Shown here one piece after another: positions 33,721 through 43,728 of a DNA stretch of 64,000 bases. The notes beneath the pieces were generated by a model that was not told the DNA's origin, searched no databases, and saw only the letters and a program-made list of their open reading frames with translations. The DNA lies in the NCBI GenBank assembly GCA_946122785.1, contig CAMGYJ010000004.1, positions 19,304,150-19,368,149 of the forward strand. Reading direction: 5' to 3'. The stretch is from Linum tenue. Taxonomy: Eukaryota > Streptophyta > Magnoliopsida > Malpighiales > Linaceae. The first letter of the stretch is position 1. The number at the start of each line of letters is the position of its first letter. The position numbers and the translations under genes were made by a program.

Positions 33721-35039
33721 GGAAAAATCCAAAAGTACCACTGTTTAAAAAAAAATTTCCAAAAATACCACCCAACCCCAAAAAATTCCAAAAATACCAC
33801 CCTTTTTCAAAAACCGCCACCCCACCCAGCGGTTTGGTCGAAAACCGCTTGTCGGGGGCGCGGTTTTGGACCAAACCGCGGGCCTAGGGGGCGGTTATAA
33901 AAAAAAAAAAAAAAATTGGACCAAAACCGCTGGGTGGGGTGGCGGTTTGGCCCAAAACCGCCACCCCAACCAGCGGTTTGATCCAAAAGTTCGGTCGAAA
34001 CTTCAAACGAACGTAACTTTGCACTCGGGTATCCGATCGTAGCGATTTTTTTTTTCATTTCACATAAATTTTCAAGATCTACAACTTTTACTAGGATGAA
34101 ATTTTCAAAACAGGAACTATTTGTGGATATACGGGACCTTGAGAATAACTTTACCTTTACTTTTCAGAAATCCATGTACATTTTGAAATTATGATTATAT
34201 CAAAAGTTGTAGATCTTGAAAAGTTATGCGGAATCAAAAAAAAGTTCATAACATTCGGAGTTTGGAGCACAAAGTTATGGCCGCCCAAAGTTTGACGAAA
34301 GGCGAGACCCGGCGGTTTGCGGCTTGCAAGATCTCAAAAAGTTTGCGACCTCCATTTTTTGAATCCGAATAACTTTTTGAGATCTTGCAAGTCTCAAACA
34401 GTTGGGTTCCGTCTTCGTCTCGAAAAAACGTCATTTGCCACCCCGAACGACCTTTTTTTATTTCGTCAAACTTTGGGCGGCCATAACTTTGTGCTCCAAA
34501 ATCCGAATGTCATGAATTTTTTTTTATTCCGCATAACTTTTCAAGATCTACAACTTTTAATATAATCATAATTTCAAAATGTACATGGATTTCTGAAAAG
34601 TAAAGGTAAAGTTATTCTCAAGGTCCCGTATATCCACAAATAGTTCCTGTTTTGAAAATTTCATCCTAGTAAAAGTTGTAGATCTTGAAAATTTATGTGA
34701 AATGAAAAAAAAAATCGCTACGATCGGAAACCCGAGTGCAAAGTTACGTTCGTTTGAAGTTTCGACCGAACTTTTGGACCAAACCGCTGGTTGGGGTGGC
34801 GGTTTTGGGCCAAACCGCCACCCCACCCAGCGGTTTTGGTCCAATTTTTTTTTTTTTTTTATAACCGCCCCCTAGGCCCGCGGTTTGGTCCAAAACCGCG
34901 CCCCCGACAAGCGGTTTTCGACCAAACCGCTGGGTGGGGTGGCGGTTTTTGAAAAAGGGTGGTATTTTTGGAATTTTTTGGGGTTGGGTGGTATTTTTGG
35001 AATTTTTTTTTAAACAGTGGTACTTTTGGATTTTTTCCC
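33721..35039. mobile_element. Foldback (near-palindromic) element, probably MULE-related
   Basis: The 1319-bp element is an inverted repeat with two arms of roughly 650 bp meeting near 34380. It starts GGAAAAATCCAAAAGTACCA and its right end reads the same on the minus strand (GGGAAAAAATCC...). The 9-bp duplication AAAATTGTG is perfect (33712-33720 and 35040-35048). The G/C-rich AACCGCC/GGCGGTTTTGG blocks are in both arms, so the same 60-residue frame appears twice; it matches no family I know. A transcript would fold into one long hairpin. Confidence 0.9.
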
Positions 35040-35048
35040 AAAATTGTG

Positions 35049-35540
35049 TTGTTAAAAAAGGGCCACTAAAACCCGACCATATCATATCATGATATGATCG
35101 GGTTTTGCAGGCATGGGGTTTGTATTCTATCCGCTACATTATAAAAAGTTGAATAATAAAAAGTACATTTTATGAAGCAATCCAACATTTTTTATAGGAA
35201 TGGACAATAAATGCTTTTGGTTGGTTTCCTTATAATTTGAGTCGTTATGAAAATTTAACTTCAAACTAATTAAATAATAAAGCTAGAAAATTCAAGAAAA
35301 TCAACATTGATCTTAATTTATTTTATAACTTAACATCAACAACCCTATTTGTAAACAAAAAATATTCTATGTTAATGTTTAACCGAACCAATTATCATTA
35401 ATGTTTCGAGCATCAAGTTTCTATCCAACTATAGAAGGAGAAACTCTAGTACACACATTTACAATTCCTCACCTATATTAGCATCTACACAAAACTGTGG
35501 TGTTAAAATCTGAATACGTTTGTTTCTACAATCTATCTAT
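35049..35540. other. A/T-rich spacer and 3' flank of SAUR copy 1
   Basis: It contains the conserved SAUR 3' flank (35400-35520). A short palindrome ATCATATCATGATATGAT lies at 35081-35098. No gene is seen. Confidence 0.5.
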
Positions 35541-35556
35541 GTTCGTGGTCTTCGCC

Positions 35557-35865
35557 TTAGTTTGAAGTAGCAGAAATGAAAGCCTCTTCACTGCATGGAA
35601 TCGTCAAGCCACCCATAATTGGATGATCAAACCCAAACTCCTCTTCAGCCATGCTCAACAGATCTTGAAATGAAGGCTGGTTCAAATACGAAATCGGAAC
35701 TATAAACCGCTTCTTGCAATGTGTCGTCTCTCCTACATAAACCGCTAAGTAACCCTTTGGCACGTCTGAACAACTTGAAGACGTCGACGACGATGATCTG
35801 CTCGACCCGAAACTGGACCTTCGAAGAATTTTCTTGGCAAGGTTTGTCGGTAAGCCAATAGCCAT
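35557..35865 (-). CDS. SAUR-family auxin-responsive protein, copy 1
   Basis: A single exon encodes 102 residues. The N-terminus is [20 protein letters not shown], followed by a Ser-rich stretch. The SAUR domain runs from residue ~32 ([13 protein letters not shown]) through [40 protein letters not shown] and EEAF. Length and absence of introns are normal for the family. SAURs inhibit PP2C.D phosphatases and promote cell expansion (family knowledge). A TATA box lies about 130 bp upstream of the ATG. It is nearly identical to 61618-61923; the differences include one extra Ser/Thr in the Ser-rich part and HCKKRFI in place of NKKRFV. Confidence 0.96.
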   Translation of the reverse strand: MAIGLPTNLAKKILRRSSFGSSRSSSSTSSSCSDVPKGYLAVYVGETTHCKKRFIVPISYLNQPSFQDLLSMAEEEFGFDHPIMGGLTIPCSEEAFISATSN

Positions 35866-35992
35866 GGTAGATCCTTTTTTTTCTTAGAGATGCTGAAGAA
35901 AAGAGCTGAAGATGAAAGGAAAGTAGACAAAGTGGGAGCTAGGCTTGTTTTCTGTGTTGGTTTGTGATGATGAACTGTAAGATCATTTGAAG

Positions 35993-36004
35993 GTTTATAT
36001 ATAG
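35993..36004 (-). promoter_or_regulatory. TATA box of SAUR copy 1
   Basis: The minus strand reads CTATATATAAAC about 130 bp before the ATG. It is conserved in the second copy at 62051-62062. Confidence 0.7.
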
Positions 36005-36240
36005 GCAAAGGGTCCATGGATTTTCGGCCACAACTTGGAAACATCGGCCCCCAATTGGTCTTGTACGTTACTGCATGGGACATAGTTCATTAAGCACCAC
36101 ATGGTCGTGCCTTCAAATGACGGGACCAATTGTAGGGACGAAGAAGACACACTAATTAAGTTCACATACCCTACAATTGAAGGGCTATAGCTAGATCGGC
36201 CAGTGGCTGGCCACATATTGATATGGGGATATGGATATAT
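36005..36240 (-). promoter_or_regulatory. Conserved SAUR upstream block, copy 1
   Basis: About 200 bp match 62065-62290 with few changes. On the minus strand they include TATGTCCCATG and AATTGGTCCCGTC, which resemble the TGTC auxin-response core and the GGTCCCAT element known from soybean SAUR promoters. Function is inferred from conservation between the copies and from these motifs. Confidence 0.55.
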
Positions 36241-37284
36241 AGGTGAAGCAAAAAAAACCCTCTAGTTGATAGGGTTTGTACTTAATTATACGTGCTTGAT
36301 GCTTCCACTAGAAAAGAATGTTAGGCGCTGGTAGAGAATGAAGTGAGAGCGAGAGGTGCGGTGCATGCATGGTTAGGTTTTCTGGTATCCAACATACATT
36401 TATGGCGGTCAAACAAGAGTTTTGTTCTCGTGGTAGTATTATTGGTCTTTAATCTGGAGTTGCTGAGTTTGAAACATCTAATAACAGTAAAAGAAAACCT
36501 ATTTCTCGTCGTTATAAAAATTAAAGATAAGATACTCGAAATTGTCATATCTCTCATTTGTTCTTTTGCAATAATTATATGAACGCATAATAACTTTGTA
36601 AAACAAACTAGTTTAACATTTTATCGTCGGGAAGTGCTGGACAAAAAAGCTAATTTAATATTAATAGAACAAACGTGTAGGGTTAAAAGATCTTTCTAGC
36701 TAGTTATAGTTGGGATATTATTTCCCTCTATATCTAGTTGAATGGGAAATTTTTCAAATTAAGGATAAATTTTTTTTTATGAGAGTTAAATTTTGTAATC
36801 CTAAGTTCTCAACATATTCATATTCAAAAAGTATTTAGTATTTACACATATTTAATCTTTTGGGTAATATGTATAATATGGAATTTTACTATTCATTTTT
36901 ATCATACATGCCCTTTTGTTAGGATTTTCATCCAAAATATCGTCAATCATAATCAAACCATAGTTTGGGCGACATAAATGTCTACAATACCCTCATAATT
37001 TCACGTAAACATTTTTTGTTTCTTTTGTATAGCCAATAACCCTAATAATTTCACTTTAAAGAGACTTAGAGAAATAAATAGAGGGGCAAAATTAACATTT
37101 TCCCTCCCATTTTGTCGAGGTCGAGTCTTCCAAACGATGATTCAACCGTGGTTGACAGTTTTTGGATGAAAATTTTAACAGAAGGACGTGTTTGATAATT
37201 TTTTTAAAGTGCAGTGGTATGTTTCATATAAAAATAATAGAAGGGCATGTTTGATAAAAATATATAGTAGAGGTTCATATCATA
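36241..37284. other. Intergenic DNA, no gene recognised
   Basis: The part to about 36400 still resembles the second SAUR upstream region (GGTGCATGCATGGTTAGGTT). The remainder is A/T-rich and shows no protein or clear repeat ends. Confidence 0.5.
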
Positions 37285-37292
37285 CATTTAAC

Positions 37293-38526
37293 CAGTGGCG
37301 TAGCCAAGAATTTATGTAAGGTGGGTTCGATTTTTTTTTTAAATAATGCAAGAAAATTTTATATAACTCGCAGTGTCCTGTAATGTGTTTTCATATTTTG
37401 TAAAACTTGCATCCATGTGATATTGATCTCAATATATTCTATTATAACATAATCATTCATGATTTTGTCACCCGTTAGATATTGAAGAGTGTTTTCACAA
37501 GGCTCATTGCAAATATCCTTTCAACACTTGCAGTGGAGTCTTAGATATCAACAATTATAAGTTACTTCTTTCAATGACCATGATTCAAAAAAAAAAACAA
37601 ACTCAGAATTCTATAGTTTTAGACAACATCTAGTCTATTTTCACATCAAATATACATTTAATAATCTAGTTGAGGTTCAAATTATGAGATATTATTTTCA
37701 GAAAATTTATTATTAGGATAAAAAGAATCTAGCGAGTTTCAACAAGAGGAGGTATTGGTGATAGAGGATGAATAAATTAAGAATTTGAACCTTGGAGGAT
37801 GAATTTATATTTTGTTCTAATATTATCTAGAAAGAAACTAGAATGTATGATATACAGTGATGACATCTAAATTCATTAGGTAATTGTCAGGATTGTGAGG
37901 AACTGGTAGGAACGAATCGATTGATGGCATGATTAGATCACTCTCCTTAGAGTGTTATTTGCCTTCACAACACCGGTAGGCTCGAGCAAACCACCCCCAA
38001 GACCCTTCAATTCGAAGTCTGGAAGCAGCAATCTTGTAGACTTATGTGTTGATGAAATAGAGAAGGAAAACGGGAAGAAGAAGAAGTAATCTCGTATTAA
38101 AAATATTTATGGCAATCATCTATTTATAGTTGTGATAACTAGAAGTTACCTTCCGAAGAGACACATTCTTTCACAGAAAAAAGGTAGTTACCTTTCCCGA
38201 AAGGACACATCCTTTCACGGGAAAAAGGGAAGTTACATTTATGGAGTGACACTTCTTTTCAAAATATTCAAACGTTAATTAATTAATTAAACTGCCAAAA
38301 GACTCAATTATTATTTTTCTTCTCCCATCAATGTGCTATTACAACTCTATTGACTAACTCTAACAGTATTTATTGAATGGTGGTAGAAATATTGACCAAT
38401 ATTGACGAATTTCAAGTGGAAAATATCAATGACACTTAACTATTGTATTTACATATAGACAGTTATTTTCTCCCGAGTCAAGATGGGTCCTGAGACCCAC
38501 TTTGATATGCACTAGCTTCGCCATTG
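37293..38526. mobile_element. Non-autonomous hAT-like element, 1.2 kb
   Basis: The left end is CAGTGGCGTAGCCAAG; the right end on the minus strand is CAATGGCGAAGCTAGTG. The flanking 8-mers CATTTAAC (37285-37292) and CATATAAC (38527-38534) differ at one base. No transposase frame is present. Confidence 0.68.
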
Positions 38527-38534
38527 CATATAAC

Positions 38535-39062
38535 CCTAATCTTTTTTTTTCTTCTTCTAAGTGAGATCTTTGCAATTCACACTCCTCTCCACCTCCTCCG
38601 CCACTGGAGGGTACATACCCTACAACTGGAGAAATGGACTGTGACCGGCCGGGCACACACGAAATGATATGTATATCTCTGATCTCTCCATGTATTGATC
38701 GTGTGGTGAAGCGTGAGTGTCAAATTTAGGTCGGGAACATGCCTACGACAACCAAACTGGTATAGCAGCATGTTGAAGCAATTTAAGAAGCAATCCAGAC
38801 TATGTGGTGTTGCTTGCTGCCATTGGGCCTTGGCCTTCCAAGTGAGAACGATTTCCCATGGGCCTGCTGCCTGTTATCTACACATCTCTTGTGGGGGAGA
38901 ATGGGACATTATCTAATACTAATAGGTACAACTGCCCTACAAGACAAGGGCCACATACAGAATGCACCTTTCTGATCAACAAAGTTTTGAGGTAGATGTG
39001 AGTCGAATTGTCGCCTTCAGGTACAGAAATGTTGGGAGGTTAGAGATGTATCATAGGGTATG
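38535..39062. other. Short intergenic region, no gene recognised
   Basis: Open frames here (for example 38713-38916) resemble no family I know. Confidence 0.45.
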
Positions 39063-39070
39063 TCAGGAAG

Positions 39071-40049
39071 TAGGGCTGGGAAATAGTCCGATTCGGTTTA
39101 AACCGGACCGGATTGACCCGGTTTTTTATGACCGGATTGGACTTATGCCCAACCGTGGACGGGATTGGACTGGGACACGGTTTAAACCAAACCGGATTGG
39201 ATCAGATACGGTTTGGTCCGGTTTTAACCGGAAAACCGTTTTGACCGCCGTTCTACCGAGGTCGTCGCCGCTCGCCGGAATCTGGAGGTGTCGTCGGCTC
39301 GTCGATTGCGTCTGGTGACGGAGGAGATCGACGCTCGACGGGAGAAAGGGCAGATGTGGTAGATGATGGCGCTCGAAGGGAGATGTACAGGAGCAGAGGA
39401 GATCGACGCTCGAAGGGAGATGTATGGCAAACGCGGAGACGGGGGAGACTGCTCTGACTCTCGAACGAAGGGAGATCGAAGGGAGATGACTCGCCAGTCG
39501 CCACTCGTCGCCGTTGTTTGCCTCGTCGTCGTCGTCGTCGCCGAGGGACAGCGAACCAGGCGGCAGGCAGCTGCGCAGGCCGCAGATGGAGATTGAAGGG
39601 GAGGCAGAGGAACGTCCGATTAGGGTTCCGCGCGCAGCCGCAGATGGAGATTGAAGGGGAGGAAGAAAAACGACCGATTACGATTAGGGTTTCGTTTTGT
39701 TTCTTTCCCCCTTGTTCTGTTGGGCTCGGCTGCCTGGAGTCAGGAGTGGCTGGGTTAGTGACTGAGTGGGTTGGGAGAATTTTTTTGTTGGGCCTAGTCA
39801 ATTAGTTATAATTTAGTGGGCCTGGTGAGTTAGTTATAATTTAGTGTTGGGCCTGGTCAGTTAATCCATCCAGTTTTAAACAGTTTTCCGGTTTTAAACC
39901 GGACCGGACCGGACCGGTTTTTCCCAGACAGCCAGCGACTGTGAATTGAATTGGGTTGATGCGAATTCGGTTTCCGGTTGTAACCGGAACGGTTAAAACC
40001 GTCCGGTTTCCGGTTTGACCGGAAAACTGGATCCGGATTCCCAGCCCTA
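39071..40049. mobile_element. Non-autonomous hAT-type element, 979 bp
   Basis: The ends are TAGGGCTGGGAAATAGTCCG and, on the minus strand, TAGGGCTGGGAATCCGG. The 8-bp duplication TCAGGAAG is perfect (39063-39070 and 40050-40057). The outer 150 bp at each side are built of GGTTTAAACCGG/ACCGGACCGG phrases. The middle (39240-39790) is G/C-rich, open in several frames, and contains a degenerate direct repeat of AGATGGAGATTGAAGGGGAG at 39583 and 39641; no domain was recognised. Confidence 0.9.
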
Positions 40050-40266
40050 TCAGGAAGAGGAGATAGAAGTTTCTTATAGCTTAAGAAACTTCATATTCTG
40101 CCCTAATCCTAGTACGATATTAGTTGTCACCAAAATTTATTGTTTATGCCTAAAAACAAAATCAATACCACATTGATGTGTTCGAAAGATATTTGAGCAG
40201 TGACAAGTCAATTTGCATAAACTGTGTTCAAACACAAATGTTTTGTCGGTGAAAAAAATTGTATGC

Positions 40267-41038
40267 GGGACCTCCTACCATGCCTTGAAGTTACTATAAC
40301 TTGACTTTTTTGACTTGCTATAGCAGGTTTTATAGGTCACATTACGTAAAACTAATGTTTATTATGTAAAAATTACGTAATGCTTGTTAGTTTTACGTAA
40401 CAGTTAAACTAGAAGCGTTACGAAAGGTTTCCGTAATGACTTATCATTTTACGTAACACTAGGTTAATATTCATTATGTAAAAGCATCGTCTATTACGTA
40501 AAGCTTCCGTAATGATATTTTACAACTGTTACATAAAATACACGCTCATTACGCAAAGGTTACGTAACGAAGGTTATATCTTACGTAACAGTTAAATTAG
40601 AAGTGTTACGTAAGACTTCCGTAATGGCTTACCACATTATGTAACTTGATTAATATTCATTACGTAAAAGGACCATCCATTACGTAAGGCTTCCGTAATG
40701 CCACTTTACAACTGTTACGTAAAGTATGCATCTATTACGTAAAGGTTACGTAACGATAGTTATTTTTTACGTAACAGTCAAATTAGAAGCGTTACGTAAG
40801 TCTTCTGTAATGATTTAACAGATTACGTAACGAAATGTTAATATTCATTACATAAAATGAGTGTCTATTACGTAAGGTTTCCGTAATGACATTGTTCAAC
40901 TATTACGTAAGATAAACACCTATTACGTAACCATTACGTAATGCCTATTGTATTTTACGTAATGCGAATTGTGAAACCTGTTATAGCAGGTCAAAAACAT
41001 CAAGTTACAATAACTTCAAGGTATTGTAGGAATTTCCC
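40267..41038. mobile_element. MITE with an array of TTACGTAA palindromes
   Basis: Terminal inverted repeats of about 80 bp: left GGGACCTCCTACCATGCCTT and right, on the minus strand, GGGAAATTCCTACAATACCT, both followed by GAAGTTA and a GCTATA(G/A)CAGGTTT. Between them lie about three tandem units of roughly 185 bp, each with AACAGTTAAACTAGAAGCGT or a variant and many (A/T)TTACGTAA(T/A) palindromes. No clean target duplication was found. Confidence 0.75.
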
Positions 41039-41741
41039 ATGTAAGAAAGTCTTATTCTTTTCCACACAAGCAAGTATTTGGAATTATAAATTTTCTTTTA
41101 GTTATCGATGCGTCGAGACGACCACCTGCTAGTTGATTGAAGAGATCATGAATTAATTACGGTTAATCAATTCACCAACCTTCCTTAAAGTAAAACAAAA
41201 TTTGTTGTAACTGGCATGCAAAGTCAAGCGAAAACGAGAATAAAAAGCTTTAAAATGGGTTGAATCGGAGTACAAGCAAGATTCTAAGAGATAGTTTGCT
41301 TGTAGGATTTTGATGAGGGATTTTGCCTCAAAATCCCACATATGATGGATTATGCCTTAAATCCATGTTTGTTGCCTAAAATGAGATTGACCTAAATCCG
41401 CGGGGCCCATAGATGTGAGATTATTTTTGGCTCAAAATCCGTGGACCCCACAGATTATAAAATCCCACCTTATGAGCTAGAGTTTTGGGAGAAGCTAAAA
41501 TTCATGGACCCCACTAATGATGAAATGACCAAAGTATCCTTAACTAAAAAATAAAAATACTTTATTAATGATATGAATAAGGATATGATGGTAAATTCAT
41601 CATGTAACCCATAAAATCCATCATAGTATAATTCATTTTGAAATCCAACAAACAAACATGCAATTTCTAAAATCCAACACAATTCCAAAATAACAAAATC
41701 CAACATAATCCTTTACTCTCAAAATCCAAGGTTTTACACAA
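41039..41741. other. Intergenic DNA with a possible MITE
   Basis: From about 41290 to 41735 the sequence has repeated, partly complementary CAAAATCC/GGATTTTG phrases (TAGGATTTTGATGAGGGATT near 41303; CTCAAAATCCAAGG near 41718). This suggests a decayed MITE, but the ends and target duplication are not clear. Confidence 0.4.
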
Positions 41742-42144
41742 GGGGCTTGCTATTTGCCGCCAACCAAATTGCTATTTGCCGCCAACAAAAAAAAAAGTAT
41801 ATATGTATATCTTTGGTTAAGGAGTTTCACAATCTACAACATATCCAACAGAAAACGTATTGAATCAGAAAAAATCGACGCTCGCCGGAAAAGTCGTCGG
41901 GAAATCATCGGGAAAGCCCATCATCGACGTAAACTGCGGACACGCATCCATGAATCATCCCTAAGCAGGTGCGTCAATTTTTTGTAGTTTCGAACAATTT
42001 TTCCGACGATTTGCAACGAACAGATGGTGGGCCGAAAACATTTTGTGGCTCAGCCTGGCTCCGGCCACCGATTTCCGTCGACCCTGCCTGGTTCCGGCCG
42101 CCGGAAAATTTCGGCCTACAGTCTGTGTTTGGAATTTTTCGGAA

Positions 42145-42345
42145 AAATTCGATTTTAGGAGTTGAATTTAGAGTTTAGGAGTTGAATTTAGCGTTTAAGA
42201 GTTGAATTTCGCGTGTAAGAATTGAATTTAGAGTTTAGGAGTTAAATTTAGAGTTTAAGTATTAAATTTAGAGTTTAGGAGTTGAATTTAGAGTTTATGA
42301 ATTGAATTTAGCGGTTAAGACTTGGAATTAGCGTTTAGGTTCACA
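42145..42345. repeat. 21-bp tandem repeat in the MULE 5' region
   Basis: About nine copies of GAGTTGAATTTAGAGTTTAG with variants (AGCGTTTAAG, TTCGCGTGTA) lie just upstream of the transposase frame. Confidence 0.85.
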
Positions 42346-42381
42346 GGAATATTGATGTATTATATTGTAATTGTAGGAAAA

Positions 42382-43728
42382 ATGTCAGAGTGGTTACCGG
42401 CCGATCATGATTACACACAGGAATTTGAGAATGGGATCCATTATGCAAGTGTGAAGTTAGCTGAGTTAGCTGCAAAAACAATCGCTCATGAGTGTGGGTT
42501 CTTTATTGTTAGAGGAGCATGGAAACCGAATACTGCTGGACTACATCCTGTTACTGCCCTCTGTATGTATTGCGACAGAAACAGTAGGATCGTTAAGTCT
42601 TATAAACCAGACCCTACGAAGGAGACGCGTGGGAATATTAGTTCGAAGGGTACTGGTTGCCAGTTTCAGATATGTATTAAGGAAGTATGGCAAGAGAATG
42701 GTCCAAACACATGGGTCATAGTGGGAGTGACAAGTCGTGTAATCGGAGCTAATAGAGGGTTTCACAACCATGAAAAGTTGTTGTATCCAGAACATCGCCG
42801 ACACAACTGGCTGAAAAAGAGAGGTTAAGATTAATGAGGAAGGCGGGGGTGAGACCAAATCAGCAGAAGACGACACTCAATACTGAAGAGGGTGTGCATC
42901 ATGATATCAAACAGATGTACAACAGAAATTACAAGACAAGATTAGATGAGATGGGTGAAATGGATGCGATACAGTTTGCACTTCACGGAGCTGAACAACG
43001 TGGGTACCATATATGTTTGCAAAAGGACTCTAATAATGTGCTCACTAATCTGTTTTTCGCGCACCCGACGTCCATTCAGATGTTGCATGCATGGCCGTAC
43101 GTCATCCTCATTGACTCGACCTACAAGACGAACAGGTACGACTGGCCATGGGTTGAGATTATTGGGGTTACTCCAGTCAAGAAGAATTTCAACATTGCAT
43201 GTGCAATTATTAAGCAGGAAACAAAGGAAACATATGAGTGGCTGCTGCGATGTATTAAAGGGTTGCTCGGTGATACGGTTCCGAATGTCATTGTGACAGA
43301 TAAAGAAGGTGGTCTACTTGCTTCTGTTCCTGTGGTCTTCCCTATCCCACATACTGTCCACCTACTATGTTTATGGCACGTCAACAACTGTGTGAAGCAA
43401 AAGTTTGAGCAATTATTGGGTGGAATTGCAAACAGAGAGGTAGCACAAGCGGTATGGAAGAAATATTTCGACAAAGCTGCATGGAGTTGGACTCGAGAGG
43501 GTTTTCTTCAAAAGATTAATGAGTTTGAGAGGGTCTGGACAGAGAAGAACATAAAAATGGTCAACTACGTGCGAGGTGAGTGGTTGCCTCATTAGACAAT
43601 ATGGGCAAAGTGCTAACGAACCATGTGTTTCATCTTGGTAACACGAGCTCGAATAGAGTTGAGTCATCTCACTCTTCATTCAAGACTTTCCTTGTGTCTG
43701 GTAGAGGAGTGATTGACATATCCACCAG
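42382..43728 (+). pseudogene. MULE transposase, frameshifted and truncated
   Basis: It starts MSEWLPADHDYTQEF, with a zinc-binding MUDR/FAR1-like N-part (GFFIVRGAWKP, ALCMYCDRNSR, GCQFQICIKEVW). A 1-base shift near 42820 leads to MRKAGVRPNQQKT. The MULE catalytic domain follows: HAWPYVILIDSTYKTNRYDW, WVEIIGVTPVKKNFNIACAI, YEWLLRCIKGLL, VIVTDKEGGLL, HTVHLLCLWHVNNCVKQKF. A stop at 43593 interrupts it; NTSSNRVESSHSSFKTFLVS then continues up to 43728. Catalytic candidates are the Asp of LIDSTY and the Asp of VTDKE. Confidence 0.88.

Larger units (their letters stand above)
41742..43728 (+). mobile_element. Mutator-like element, degenerate, right end not found
   Basis: The left end GGGGCTTGCTATTTGCCGCC is followed 23 bp later by a second TTGCTATTTGCCGCCAAC, a terminal type seen in plant MULEs. 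A tandem repeat and a transposase pseudogene follow. The transposase stops abruptly near 43728, where an opposite-strand plant-mobile-domain gene begins. No complementary end was found up to 45700. Confidence 0.65.

Noticed and set aside
33718..34058. Small proteins rich in Pro/Gly/Arg (60-83 residues) in the foldback arms
   Set aside because: The same frame appears twice because the arms are inverted copies; no known domain and no start context.
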